In this document: positions 33,385 to 43,745 of the stretch, one piece after another
Numbering within the stretch: the first letter of the stretch is position 1
Layout of the letters: the number at the start of each line of letters is the position of its first letter
Assembly (NCBI GenBank): GCA_037157565.1
Contig: JAZHRO010000024.1
Span: 10,112,501 to 10,176,500 of the forward strand
DNA from: Thalassia testudinum
Taxonomy: Eukaryota > Streptophyta > Magnoliopsida > Alismatales > Hydrocharitaceae
DNA length: 64,000 nt
Direction of reading: 5' to 3'
The notes under the pieces: model-generated
Databases searched by the model: none
The model's input: only the letters and a program-made list of their open reading frames with translations
What the model was told of the DNA's origin: nothing
Position numbers and translations under genes: made by a program

Positions 33385-34315
33385 GGAGGGTAGGGGTTAG
33401 GTTTTTCCTAACCATATGCTTGTGCAAGGAACTGAAGAAGAAGAAGGAAGAAGAGGAGGAGGAGAAGCGAACTGAAGAAGAAGAAGAAGGAAGAAGTAGA
33501 AGAAGCAAGGAAGGAGCGGCCAAGGACTTAGCCGCACCAAGGAGCTGAAGCAGCAGAAGAGAAAGAAGAAGCAACAGCTCAAGAAAGAAGAAGAAGAAGT
33601 CAAGAAGACCAAGCAGGAAGCCGACTGAAGAAGAAGAAGGCAGAGACAGAGCAGAAGGGAAAAGAAGAGAAGGAAGCTGCTGCAGAGAGGAAGGCTAAGC
33701 TGTTGAAGAGAAAAAAAAGAGAAAAAGAAGAAGCCAAGGAGAAGAAGTAGTAGCAAAAAGAAAGAAGAAGAAAGAGAGCACGAGCACTGTAGTAAGTGGC
33801 TACTTAAGGCATCTGATCAATGGAGTCAAAAGTCTGAAGATAGAGAGAAAGGACAAAAGAAGAAAGAGAGAAGAAAAAAGAAGAGACAAATTTTTACTTC
33901 CTCTCTCTAATTTTTTTGTAAAACAGTATATTATTGTAAATTGTGATTTTCTAGTTTCTAGAATCAAGCTTGCTTCCTGAGTTCGACCTCGGAGAATTTT
34001 TGTATTCGAGTAATAAAATAAAATCAAACCGGTCAGTTTTCCGCGACCAATGATGAAATGAGAGAGATAAGTCGAAGGTTATTTGGTCATATGCAAAGAA
34101 GATTACTAAATAGTCTAAGCAGGAGATGCAAGGAGTTGGAGGTTCAGCTTCCTAGGATGGAGTGAGAAAAACAAAAAAAGTGGAAGGAAACTATTAAGTA
34201 TGTCATTAATTTCTTTAATTTAAGCTTAAAAATAACTCAAAATATATTTGAGTGGAAGTAAAGAATATGTAGTTGAGCCTACTTAGTGTTAGAGAATGCT
34301 TGATTGTTGTTGTAA

Positions 34316-34947
34316 GGTCCAACAAATAAATTTTCTCTCCCTATTATCCTCTTCCTCTACTTCCACCTTCTCTCTTCCACCTCTTCGATCTGGCAATCTC
34401 TTTTTCCTTCAACCATTGCAATGACATCTTTGAGTAAGTTTAGCACCTCATGGGTTCAGATGGTGCCATTTGAATTGGTGGCAATCTCTTTTTCTTTTAA
34501 TTATTTGTTTGTGTTAGGTTGGTTTCCTTCCTCTAGGTTGGGTTAAGTGGTTGATAGTTGTTGGTTTCGATCTTCTTGATATCACCCCCTCCCCTCTCCA
34601 AACTTTTTGCATCATACGATTGAGTTCTTGCTGATTGTTGGCTGTCAGGTACCTGCTAGCAAGGATTGGATCGATCGTCAAACCCTCGTTTTTGATGGTG
34701 TTGTCATCACCGATCGGTGTGGAACAATCTTAGTTTACTGCAAGATGAATATTCTAAGGACTCCTTATTTGTTATTTATTATTTTATATTTTATTTGCCC
34801 CTTCTTTTATTATCTCTCCGATTCGGAGTTCCCTGAAGGGCATGTTTTGTTTCCCCCTAAGGAGTGTTCGGTTGTCTTTCCCTCTTTAACTTCTAGGTTT
34901 TGGGTCATTGTAATCACTTCGTTCTTTTAATGGAGATCTTCTTCTAT

Positions 34948-34950
<3 letters not shown>
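34316..34950. other. Gap downstream of the RTE LINE
   Basis: T-rich sequence without a recognised feature. Confidence 0.4.

Positions 34951-34987
<37 letters not shown>
34951..34987. repeat. (GA)n microsatellite
   Basis: About 37 bp of GA repeats, followed by a GAAGAAG tract. It lies downstream of the LHCB1 stop codon. Confidence 0.95.
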
Positions 34988-34990
<3 letters not shown>

Positions 34991-35203
34991 AAGAAGAAGA
35001 AGAAGAAGATGAGAAAGAGAGTTCTTGCAGGAAACAATTAAAACCAAACGAGAACTTCCACGGAAAGGGTACAAAATATTCCATAAACGCGCAGCTGACA
35101 TTAGTCACTAATTTACATCACCCAATCTCAAAATCCACACACTCATTACATGGCCTCCATGCACTCCCCCACATCTCAAGCCACACATATCAACCTCGAT
35201 CTC

Positions 35204-36016
35204 TCACTTGCCGGGGACGAAGTTGGTGGCGTAGGACCATGCGTTGTTGTTGACGGGGTCGGCGAGGTGGTCGGCGAGGTTCTCCAGCGGTCCCTTGCCG
35301 GTGACTATGGCCTGAACGAAGAACCCGAACATGGAGAACATGGCCAACCTCCCGTTCTTTATCTCCTTCACCTTGAGCTCGGCGAAGGCCTCCGGGTCAT
35401 CGGCAAGCCCAAGAGGGTCGAAGCTGCCGCCGGGGTAGAGCGGGTCCACCACCTCCCCGAGCGGCCCGCCGGCCACGCGGTAGCCCTCGACGGCACCCAT
35501 GAGGATGACCTGGCACGCCCAGATGGCGAGGATGCTCTCCGCGTGGATCAGGCTCGGGTTCCCCAGGTAGTCCAAACCCCCCTCGCTGAAGATCTGGGAA
35601 CCGGCCTTGAACCACACCGCCTCGCCGAACTTGACCCCGTTCCGCGCGAGGAGCTCCGGGAACACGCACCCGAGCGTGCCGAGCATCGCCCACCTCGAGT
35701 GGATCACCTCCAGCTCCCTGTTCTTCGCGAACGTCTCCGGGTCCGCGGAGAGCCCCGCGGTGTCCCACCCGTAGTCACCGGGGAACTCACCGGTCAGGTA
35801 CGAGGGGGCCTCCCCGGAGAACGGACCGAGGTACTTCACGCGGTCGGGGCCGTACCACGGGCTCCCCGACGCCCCGGGTTTCGGCCTGGAGGCGCCCCTC
35901 CTCATGGTGAAGCGGCCGCCGCCGCCAAAGAGGCGGCGAGAAGTGGAGGTGGGCTTCGCCACCGGCTTCCCGGCGAGGGCTGGGGAGGAGAGGGCCATGG
36001 TGGTGGCAGCTGCCAT
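35204..36016 (-). CDS. LHCB1: LHCB1-type chlorophyll a/b-binding protein of LHCII
   Basis: A major light-harvesting protein of photosystem II, imported into the chloroplast and placed in the thylakoid. It is a single intact frame of 270 codons with no intron, as usual for LHCB1. Residues 1 to about 38 are a transit peptide ([18 protein letters not shown]...). The mature part has the trimer motif WYGPDR (54-59), helix B with [13 protein letters not shown] (chlorophyll ligands E103, H106), helix C with Q169 and E177, helix A with EIKNGRLAM (E218, N221, R223), then Q235 and H250, ending NFVPGK. These match LHCII ligands E65, H68, Q131, E139, E180, N183, R185, Q197 and H212 (offset 38). The odd point is E160, where LHCB1 normally has Gln (IHAQS). 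Third positions are almost all G or C. The first Met fits the family's transit peptide start. Confidence 0.96.
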   Translation of the reverse strand: MAAATTMALSSPALAGKPVAKPTSTSRRLFGGGGRFTMRRGASRPKPGASGSPWYGPDRVKYLGPFSGEAPSYLTGEFPGDYGWDTAGLSADPETFAKNRELEVIHSRWAMLGTLGCVFPELLARNGVKFGEAVWFKAGSQIFSEGGLDYLGNPSLIHAESILAIWACQVILMGAVEGYRVAGGPLGEVVDPLYPGGSFDPLGLADDPEAFAELKVKEIKNGRLAMFSMFGFFVQAIVTGKGPLENLADHLADPVNNNAWSYATNFVPGK

Positions 36017-36060
36017 TGCTGGTGGGACTGCAGAGGGGAATGCAAATTTGGAGAGTTTGG

Positions 36061-36068
36061 TATATAAG
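36061..36068 (-). promoter_or_regulatory. TATA box of LHCB1
   Basis: CTTATATA on the minus strand, about 45 bp before the start codon. It implies a very short 5' untranslated region of roughly 15-20 bases. Confidence 0.65.
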
Positions 36069-36175
36069 GTAATATTTGCTTCGGTGAGGTGAGAGGGAGA
36101 GAGACGTTTGGGATTTTATGGCATGTGGGGGGCGGGGGTTTGCTAATCGTGAGGAAGATCTTGTTCTCGCTTCCT

Positions 36176-36180
36176 ATTGG
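36176..36180 (-). promoter_or_regulatory. CCAAT box of LHCB1
   Basis: CCAAT on the minus strand within AACCAATAGGAAG, about 110 bp upstream of the TATA box. Confidence 0.5.
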
Positions 36181-36225
36181 TTGAAGGAGATTCTGTGGTG
36201 TGTGGGTTTGCTGAGGTGGATGGTA

Positions 36226-36231
36226 CACGTG
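36226..36231. promoter_or_regulatory. G-box in the LHCB1 promoter
   Basis: CACGTG within ACACGTGGTGG, about 160 bp upstream of the TATA box. G-boxes are common in light-regulated promoters and bind bZIP and bHLH factors. Confidence 0.6.
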
Positions 36232-36327
36232 GTGGCTCTTCAGGCCACATGATCGGTTGGGGATACTTCCGATGGCAACAAGTGGTCAATACGGAGAGAT
36301 GAGCGTTTAGACCCAACGAACTAAACC

Positions 36328-36333
36328 CACGTG
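36328..36333. promoter_or_regulatory. Second G-box in the LHCB1 promoter
   Basis: CACGTG within CCCACGTGGCG, the fuller G-box form, about 260 bp upstream of the TATA box. Confidence 0.6.
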
Positions 36334-36339
36334 GCGATG

Positions 36340-36930
36340 TTGTGGATAGAGATGCAATCTTGGAGTGATTTTTTCACGGGAGTTGTTGTATGCCACACAG
36401 AAAATAGCACAATATATCTCACTAAATGAACGTGAGTCATGAGATTTGGTAAAACACAATAGGATAGAGTAGGAGGACCCACATCTTGGGAGGTGGGAGA
36501 GGCGGGAAAAGGTTTAACATTGCAGGCATTCTTTTCGGTACCTCAAATATTTTTCTTTCTTTCTTTGCTTTGACCGTTTAATTGTGCAGGTCAAAGTGAC
36601 TTTGAAACTAACCATTGGTTCTTCTTGTTTGCTGGGAAAATGGGCAGCGACAACAAAAGAAGCCCATCGCCTCAACTCATGTTGCGTGTAGATCAATGCT
36701 TCTCGTAGAAGTAACAGTTCAATTGGATTCCTATTGATTCACAATCGTGGTTTTCCGACCTCTTGCTTTGATGTTGGTGCTCTGATATCGGTGCATACAC
36801 GGCATAGATCTATAGTATAAGTACACTATAATGTCAAACATTGTAATATTGTAGTGCTATGGCATTGAAAGTATAGCATAAATGATGCTATATATGACTT
36901 CCCGTTTATGTGATTCCTTTATCCCATAGC
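36340..36930. other. Upstream flank of LHCB1
   Basis: No supported feature. The open frames here are short. Confidence 0.4.
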
Positions 36931-37131
36931 CTGAAGATACGTTGAAGAACCCAATGTCTTCCTCCCATGTTGTTGTCTCCTTCACGCTTTGTTGCAACCT
37001 TGTGTAGAACAAATACCCTATGAGATGGTGCTTTGTCACGAGAATGTGCAATGCATCGAATTCGTAGTTTGATCCTCCTTCTTGGCACCTCCATTGTACA
37101 TTTACCCCCTTGTAAACTAGTGAGGGTGTGT

Positions 37132-37179
<48 letters not shown>

Positions 37180-37819
37180 TTAATTTAAGGAATTAGAAAG
37201 CTAGGGTTGATGTTGGACCCTCTATTGTCATGCTGAGCATTACCGGGATCCTCTCCATTGTTAAGGCAAATCATTTCTTACCATTTGATCAAAATCCAAT
37301 GCAACAAGCATATGATCCACACGACGCTTGATCGACAAAACAAGAAGATGTATATGCAACCCACCACTTCCTTGGAAAGTGTTAGGTTTCCCTCGCCAGC
37401 GAGATAAGAGTTATTTCGGGATAAAATATTGTAGGAATAAAGTGATTTGTATTATTGATGTGATGTTAATTAGTGGATATCCGTTTAACAATAACATATG
37501 AATGTGAATAGGATAATGTGATATTGTAAATATATTTTAAGATGTGAATATGGAAATACATGTTATAATATATTTTGTAACGTGCTATCAAGAATTAATC
37601 GATTAAAAATCAAGCAGATCAAAATATATCATTTGAAAATAGATTTCAACAAGTTAAAAATTAAAATACACAAGTTAAAAATGAAAATATACCAGTATAT
37701 TTTACTTTTTCATCGGTAGAAAATGGTTTCACCTAGAATGTGATTTTTCACCTATGAAAAGTAATTTTTCAACTATGAAAAGTGATTTTCACATTTGAAG
37801 AACTAGTTGAAACCATCAC
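36931..37819. repeat. Segment X, copy 1
   Basis: About 890 bp that is closely repeated at 58880-59741. Shared text includes the phrases around CACGAGAATGTGCAATGCAT, CTATTGTCATGCTGAGCATT and TGATCCACAC. It has a (GA)n run and, near its end, short echoes of GAAAAGTGATTTTCAC. No coding frame is recognisable. In both places a family B LTR follows at the same base. Confidence 0.85.
37136..37177. repeat. (GA)n microsatellite in segment X copy 1
   Basis: About 42 bp of GA repeats. The equivalent in copy 2 (59080-59097) is only about 18 bp. Confidence 0.95.
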
Positions 37820-37854
37820 TGTAATGGCCCGTTACCTTTTTAGTCATTTAAGAT

Positions 37855-38755
37855 GTCTGGAGTTTTTGTCAGACGTTGTCTAGATGTCTGGACACATTTT
37901 CGGACGTCTGAAAGTGAGTTTTTCATACTACGTGGTGCGCTCTGCATGCGGGCAACACCCAGAAACTCTCTATCTCTCCTTCGCCCCTCACCCAAACCCT
38001 ATTTCCCCTCCTATTTAAACCCCCCTTTCTCCTCTCCTCTCCTCACACCACTCAGCCACTGCCACCTCCACCTTCTGTTGCCAGCCGCATTCCCCTCCGC
38101 CTCTGCTGCAGCAGCGGCAAGGAAGGAGATCCACCAGCGAGGGGAGAGCGGGGAGGAGTGAGAGCGAGAGAGTACGAGGGACTAAGAGCGGGGGGTGAGA
38201 AGGAAGACAACTGTGGGAGCTCGATGGAGCTCAAGGAGGAGCCGCAGGAGAGAGGAGGGCGTCGGCGAGGAGCTGCTCAAGCCCCTGTAGCGGCTAGAGC
38301 TGCCGCCGTGGGCGGAGGTGCAAGTGGAGCGAGCTGCGAGGAGGTTCTGATACTAGAAGTTTTCCAATATCAGACGTCTGGAGCGAAGTCCAGATGATTA
38401 ACGAGGCACCCGGACGTCCGAAGTTGAGGCCAGACGTCTAAAAGCACGTATCTCCTGCACCATGCATATCATAGCGCAGGGGATGTCGGCTGACCGTTGT
38501 AACTACGGCGACCGCACGCATGTGCAAGCTTTGGGAAGGCGCGTGGTATGCTTTCCCATGCACTTTTGGACATTTGATCACATCACCAGACGTCCAGAGG
38601 TGCTTCCAAACGACCGGAGACCTTGTCCGACATCTGAAATTGTCCCCAGACGGTCACAGAGGGAGTTTGGATGTCTGATCAGCCGCAGGAAACACAAGGT
38701 GAGTTTTTGACGTCTTTTAAGATGTCTGGGATTAGTCTCAGACGTCTGATTTTGA
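37855..38755. repeat. CAGACGTCTG palindrome array 2
   Basis: Many exact and one-base variant copies of CAGACGTCTG within the family B LTR, partly mutated (for example AGATGTCT). Copies lie on both sides of the TATA-like sequence. Confidence 0.85.
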
Positions 38756-39443
38756 TTAGAAACCACATTTTTGACTTATTTAAGGCCCAAACGGAATCAG
38801 ATTTCCGCAAATGAAGTACCGTTGTTTTCCACTCGAGTTCCTCTATGTATTCGTGTTGAGTATCTACTGTTTTGAGCTCGTTTAATGTACATTGGTCGCT
38901 GGTATAGGTTACCAGCCAGTGGCATGTTCGGGGCCCGCAGAGACGATGAGATTTGCAGCACAGGCCTCCATTCCTCCCGTGATACCTGGTAAAGTGGTTT
39001 AACTCAGTTGTTAATATTTAAATAAGAATGTACTTGGTTAGAATAGTCAGATTAAACTCTCAGATATGGAATGAACCCTAGGGTAGAAAATAAATGGGCC
39101 AGTTTGAGCTGTAGTGCTTACTTGAATACATGGTTAAGATAAATTGTTAGCAAATGCCTTTAATATAATTATGAGATGCATGTTAAAATACGAGCTGCTT
39201 GTATATAATTGAGAAATTGCCTGTGAAACCACCAGTTGCATATTTTTGAGACTTGAATTATGGAAACACGAGCTGCCTGTATATGGATAAGGAACGAATT
39301 ATGAAACATGAGATTTGGAACTGGATAAATGAGGTGAACATGAGCATGAACCCTACGGGGAATTAGGAGTAGAACTCCTGTGGATAAACGAAATTTGGAA
39401 TGTAGACGGGAAGTGTGCTGGCCCTTGTGTGCATGGTACCAAG

Positions 39444-39448
39444 AAGAG
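39444..39448 (+). repeat. Left target duplication of the Athila-like element (mutated)
   Basis: AAGAG here as against GAGAG at 52971-52975. The empty site in the other B LTR (about 61357-61366) reads AAGGAGAGCAAG, which supports GAGAG as the original target. Confidence 0.6.
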
Positions 39449-42137
39449 TGGTTCGGTGCCAATCCTCTATGGTTTTAATATCTCGTTGTAGTATAGTATA
39501 GAGGAGCAGTTACCGGTTTAATATAATTTGCTACTCGGAAAATAAAAGTTTTCCCAGGTCGAACTCAGGGAGTAAATTGTATTCTAGAAGTACAAAGTTT
39601 CTATTACAAAAGTGAAAAGAGAGAGAGAGATTTATTTTGTTGGCTTTTTCTTCTTCTCTCTTCTTTCTCGTCTTTGTCTTCTTCTCTTCTCTCTTGGGTT
39701 CTTCAGTCTTCTTCCTTCTGTTCTTCTTATTCCTCTTCTGTTCTTCTCTTTTCTTGTCTTCTCTTTTCTCTTTTTCTTCTCTGCGGCAGTGGTGATCCTC
39801 CTCTTCCTTTTCTTTCTTTCTTTTCCTTCCTTGCTTCTTCTTTTCTTTCTTCAGGGCGTAGTCTGATTTTTTCAATCAAACGACTTAAGTAGTGCATCTT
39901 CTTTCTTTCTTTCCTCTGTGGCTTTCTTCTTCTTCTTCTCGCAGTCCTTCCTCTTGTCTTCTCTTTTCTCTTCTGTGCCTGCACACTCACAGTTTGGTCA
40001 GAAGGCAAAAACCTACTCTACCCTCCCCCCGCGTCTCTCTCTATCTGAATTCACTCGTAGGATAGCTCTCCCAGAGCTACCGGGTATCCGGGTACGGGTC
40101 GCGCCCGAGTCTAGGCCCACCGGTGTGCGTGGTGGGCGAGGAGTGTTCGAGTCAAGTCGGGTCGAGTCAGCCGGATCCGCGTGATGAGCTTGCGGATCGG
40201 GCGGGTGAAGCGGGTGAGAGGGACCTCACCCCGTGTGCTGAGGCGATAAGCCTACAACACTTTTAAAATTTATGTAGGCGTGCCGCTTCAGAGTCCTCCG
40301 AGGTGGGACTAAATGTCCCACCCCAATTGGGCACCTGCAGCTGAGAAAGCTGCAGGCAATCGCGGCTGTGCGCAGAGCTTTCTCCCCAGCTGCGGGCCTG
40401 GGCAGGTGCGTAAGGGCGAACCTCGCGTCCTGGGGAGTCTGGCCTGGGCGAAGCGAGGCTGCAGCTGCAGGCGGAAGAAGCTTCACTTGCCCAGCAATGG
40501 CGGCGGAGGACGGGTGACCTATTCACAGCAAAACGGCCTCTCGGCCTAATCAGAAGGTGCAGGGAGTTTCGCCGGAGTGCGGCGAAGCTCGTGCGGGTGG
40601 TGGCGAGGCGTGGGGCGACGTGTAGGGGCTGCCCTAGGTCGGACTGTGGCCGGGGGAATTGGTTTTCTCGGGGGAGTGATGTGGAGGTGAGGAGTGGTAG
40701 TGAAGGGGTGGGAATGGTTCAGCGTGATGAGGCGGAGGTTTTGGGTCGGTCGGCGAGTCGTGTGGGGTGGTGGAATGATGGGAGCGAGTCGCCAGAGGTT
40801 GGTCGGAGATGGAGAAGGTGAGGGCAATTTGGCGCGGTTGAAGGGTGGTTGAACAAATTGAAGTAGGGAAAAGAAAGAGGGGAGGAAGAGAAAGAACTGT
40901 ACCTACTTGGAGGGACGAGGGGGACCGGAGTAGGACGACAGTCGTATCGACTGTCGCCGGAGAAGAAGATGCCCAGTGAGAAGGGGGCGGCGGCGAGGAG
41001 AGAGCGGGAGAGCGCGCGCTGGGTACGGCGCGACGCGGGAAGAGCGGGCGAAGGCGGCTTTGCTGCGGGTAATGCTGCAGAGCGACGAGGAGGAGGAAGA
41101 ACCGCCGGAGCAGGGGGGCTTCTGCCGGAGTGGGAAGAGAGGAAAGGGGGGAGGTTTCTACGTCAAAACCGAGCTGTTGAGTTCGGTGGACGGGGTCGGT
41201 TTTTATAGAGGTGGAATCAGAGAGGAGAACGGAGGGAGGCGACGTGCCTCCCTCGTCGGAGGATGCCGGAGATGGAGACCCATACCTTCCGCACGTTCGC
41301 ACGGGAGGTATGGGTGGTTGCAGAGACCATGGAGGTGTCCCTGTGACGGCAGACGTCGTAGGGAACCCCTGGTTGACTTGGCAGAGGGTCACCCTTACCT
41401 TGCGCGGCGCCATGCTCTAAGCAAAGTCGCCGGAGCATGGCGCTGCTCAGGGTTTTGCAGGGAGGACCCAAATGCAAAGAATGAAGAAGAGTTAGGGGCT
41501 AAAATGTGAGGGTTTGAAAAGTTGAGGGTCAAAAAGTAATAGATGGGACCAAAATGCAAAGTCGGTCACAAAGGTCTCTTCTTAGGCTCAAGTTTTTATG
41601 CATGACTAAATGGGGCCTAAGGATTCTAATGGTGAATTTTATTTCTAGATCAGACCTTGTTTGACAGGTCAATTTACATAAAAACCCAAATTAAGTCATT
41701 AATTGGGCATGGTTCTAAATGTAGGTCAAAATGGGTTCTTAAGACCAAATTGAAGGTTCTAAACCCTAGAGATTATTTTTCTACGAATTGTAGAGGGTTT
41801 AGTCGATTTTTTTCTTTACCTCGAACCTCTTGAATTGAAGTGGGTTTGTTTTTAGGGTTACAGGATGTCATTTAATTCCTTGGAGTTGCTGTAGCGCTTA
41901 TTGGATCAACTCATCCCACTTTTCTTCTTATTAGGTTAGTTTGACCTATGTTTGGATCCTGAGTTACCCTGTTTTCAGATTGGATTGGTGAAATTGCATT
42001 TTTACCCCTTAGTTTCTGTTTTCTTTACAGACTCAAAATTTCTCTGAGTCAAGCCTTTCTATAGTTATGTAGGAGCTTTTTCTTGCAAATCTGGGTTAGA
42101 TGGTGCTAGTTTAGGGTTTATGACGAGGTTCTCATCA
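39449..42137 (-). repeat. 3' LTR of the Athila-like element
   Basis: 2689 bp, TGGTTCGGTGCC... to ...GTTCTCATCA as written on the + strand. It differs from the 5' LTR by scattered substitutions and small indels. Confidence 0.9.
41279..41314. promoter_or_regulatory. Conserved inverted repeat in the family A LTR, copy 2
   Basis: CCCATACCTTCCG and CGGGAGGTATGGG pair with one mismatch (a G-T type change), about 75 bp upstream (minus sense) of CTATAAAA. Confidence 0.65.
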
Positions 42138-43745
42138 TACCCCCATGCCTAGCTTTTGCTAGTCTCTTAGCAAAAACCTAAGGTTTTAACCTCTGTTCTA
42201 GACCATGAAGTTTTTAATAGCTTCAAATAAGTGCCTTTTCATTTGAGCTTAGATTAGGTTAGAATGCTGACCATAGGCCTAAAAGGTACTCTAGTACCAA
42301 TCAAGATCCAGATCTGTCTAGCCTTAGCCTCAGTCCTTAGCAAATGTTTTTAAGGCTTACAAGAACTAACCTAAGGTCTATTGGACTTTGTGATTAAAGC
42401 ACCCGTGCTTGGAATGATTTTAGCCCTGGCTCAGTTCGCAGTGCGTTTTGCAAGAGAGATAGATAGAAAATTTTTCTGTTTGGAGAGTTTTTTCTCTCCT
42501 TTTCTTTTTAATTCTAGCTTAGGATTGGCTTCTCAACACGGTCTGTATCAGATTCCTTGCTCCCATCATCAATCCTCAAGGGTTCCTGGCAATCAATGCT
42601 TCGAGATAGCACCGCCCATGGCAACCCCTGGAACCCTGGCTATTGAGATTTCGAGATAATCCCATCCATTGTGTTCCGTGGCCGAATCCAGACCCTGGCA
42701 ATTGACACTTCGTGATAATGCCATCCATGGAATCTGAACCAGTAGAGTGCTTACATGCCCCCGGTAGGATATGTAAATATCCTAAGAGACAAGCACCGAG
42801 GAGATGATATTTTGTTAGGCATCTTCGAGGGGATTTCCTGCCTCTCAGCGCTGGGAACTCGTCCAAATCAACTTGTATTGATCGGCCGCTCCTATTCTAG
42901 GTGTACTTTTCAGAATTTTGTGACGCTTTTGATTTTTACGCTTACTGAACCAGGCTGTGTGTGAGGTTAGAGTGCTTAGTTTACTGAGTCCCGTAGACCA
43001 AAAGTTAGTTAATGAGGTCAAATACTCCCTAAGCCTTAGACGTAATGCTTAAGCTTTTCATTTTCCTCAACCTCTTGAGGAGTGTCTAGATCTTAATGGG
43101 TACTAAGAGTCTATCCAAGAATGCCTAAGGTTTGCGTTCTTACTAATCCCATTGTGCACTTTTCAGTTCTTTTCTTGAATGGGGTCTAGAACTTAGGTTA
43201 ATTCCTTAGTTTTTTGCTAATGACTACCTTTTTCTCAAAATTTTGTGCTCCTTTTTCATTTTGTTTCTTTTCCTTTTCCCACAAAATTTCCTTCTCCTCT
43301 TGTTCTCTTTTTCTTTTTTCGAAAATTTTTTTAATTTTTATGGTGTTTTTGGCATATGTGAATTTTTTTTTTGTTTGTTTAAAACCTTTTCTTGCAAGTT
43401 TTGCACTTTTATACCCCCCATGCCTAAGGTTTGCAATATCCTCATTGTGACTAGGGGGTTTTTTATTTACTTAGTTCATTCCTTAAGATAGAAATTTGGA
43501 TGAGTGAATGGGTCAGGATGAATTTTGCGGACGATTTCTAATCCCAGATGCAAACATTTGAGGTGGGGTTGGCTGTCTATAAGGGTGAACGTTAAGTGCA
43601 CAAAAGTGTGAAAAAGGTTTTGGATTTTTAGGAAAATGACGGGTTGCCTCCCGTTAAGCGCTGAGTTTTACGCCATCGGTTGGGCGCAATAAGCTCAAGG
43701 GGAATGGAGGATATAAGATGATTCAGCCAAATCAGTAGAAGTCAC
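42138..43745 (-). other. Non-coding 3' internal region of the Athila-like element
   Basis: About 1.6 kb between the end of the integrase part and the 3' LTR. No supported coding frame is found on either strand. Full-length Athila relatives often have an envelope-like frame here. Confidence 0.6.

Larger units (their letters stand above)
31205..34049 (+). mobile_element. Solo LTR of family A (Athila-like Gypsy), + orientation
   Basis: It begins TGATGAGAACCTCATCATGA and ends CCGCGACCA, and is 2845 bp long. It is the same family as the LTRs of the Athila-like element at 39449-52970, which lie in the opposite orientation. It contains, in order, an inverted repeat (32026-32059), a TATA-like TATTTAAGG (about 32131), a Pro/Ser-rich open frame, a long (GA)n run, and a GAAGAAG-rich purine tract (33420-33790). 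A 5-bp duplication ATGAT flanks it, so it arose by recombination between the LTRs of a complete insertion. Confidence 0.88.
30450..34315 (+). mobile_element. RTE-type LINE remnant, split by a solo LTR
   Basis: The left part (30450-31199) reads LIKDVHVGVVACIRIKNGST, LSPYLFIMVMDEL, FGNDIILVYEIRDGVNKKLE and LWRVILEAKGLCLRRTKC, then LKYLRSIFQQNSEIDEDVI. These are the RT palm and later blocks of plant RTE elements; the FADD box reads FGND. The right part (34055-34315) reads MREISRRLFGHMQRRLLNSL and then WKETIKYVINFFNLSL, which match REGRLRWFGHVQRRP and the C-terminal tail. Stops and frameshifts are frequent. The family A solo LTR sits between the parts. Confidence 0.82.

Noticed and set aside
35150..36067. 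A 305-codon open frame on the + strand
   Set aside because: It is the antisense shadow of the GC-rich LHCB1 gene. High third-position GC removes stops on the other strand.
39531..40008. Lys/Arg/Glu-rich or Phe/Ser/Leu-rich open frames
   Set aside because: They come from the CTT/GAA-rich purine-pyrimidine tract of the family A LTR. The same frames recur at 50401-50833 and 53437-53942.
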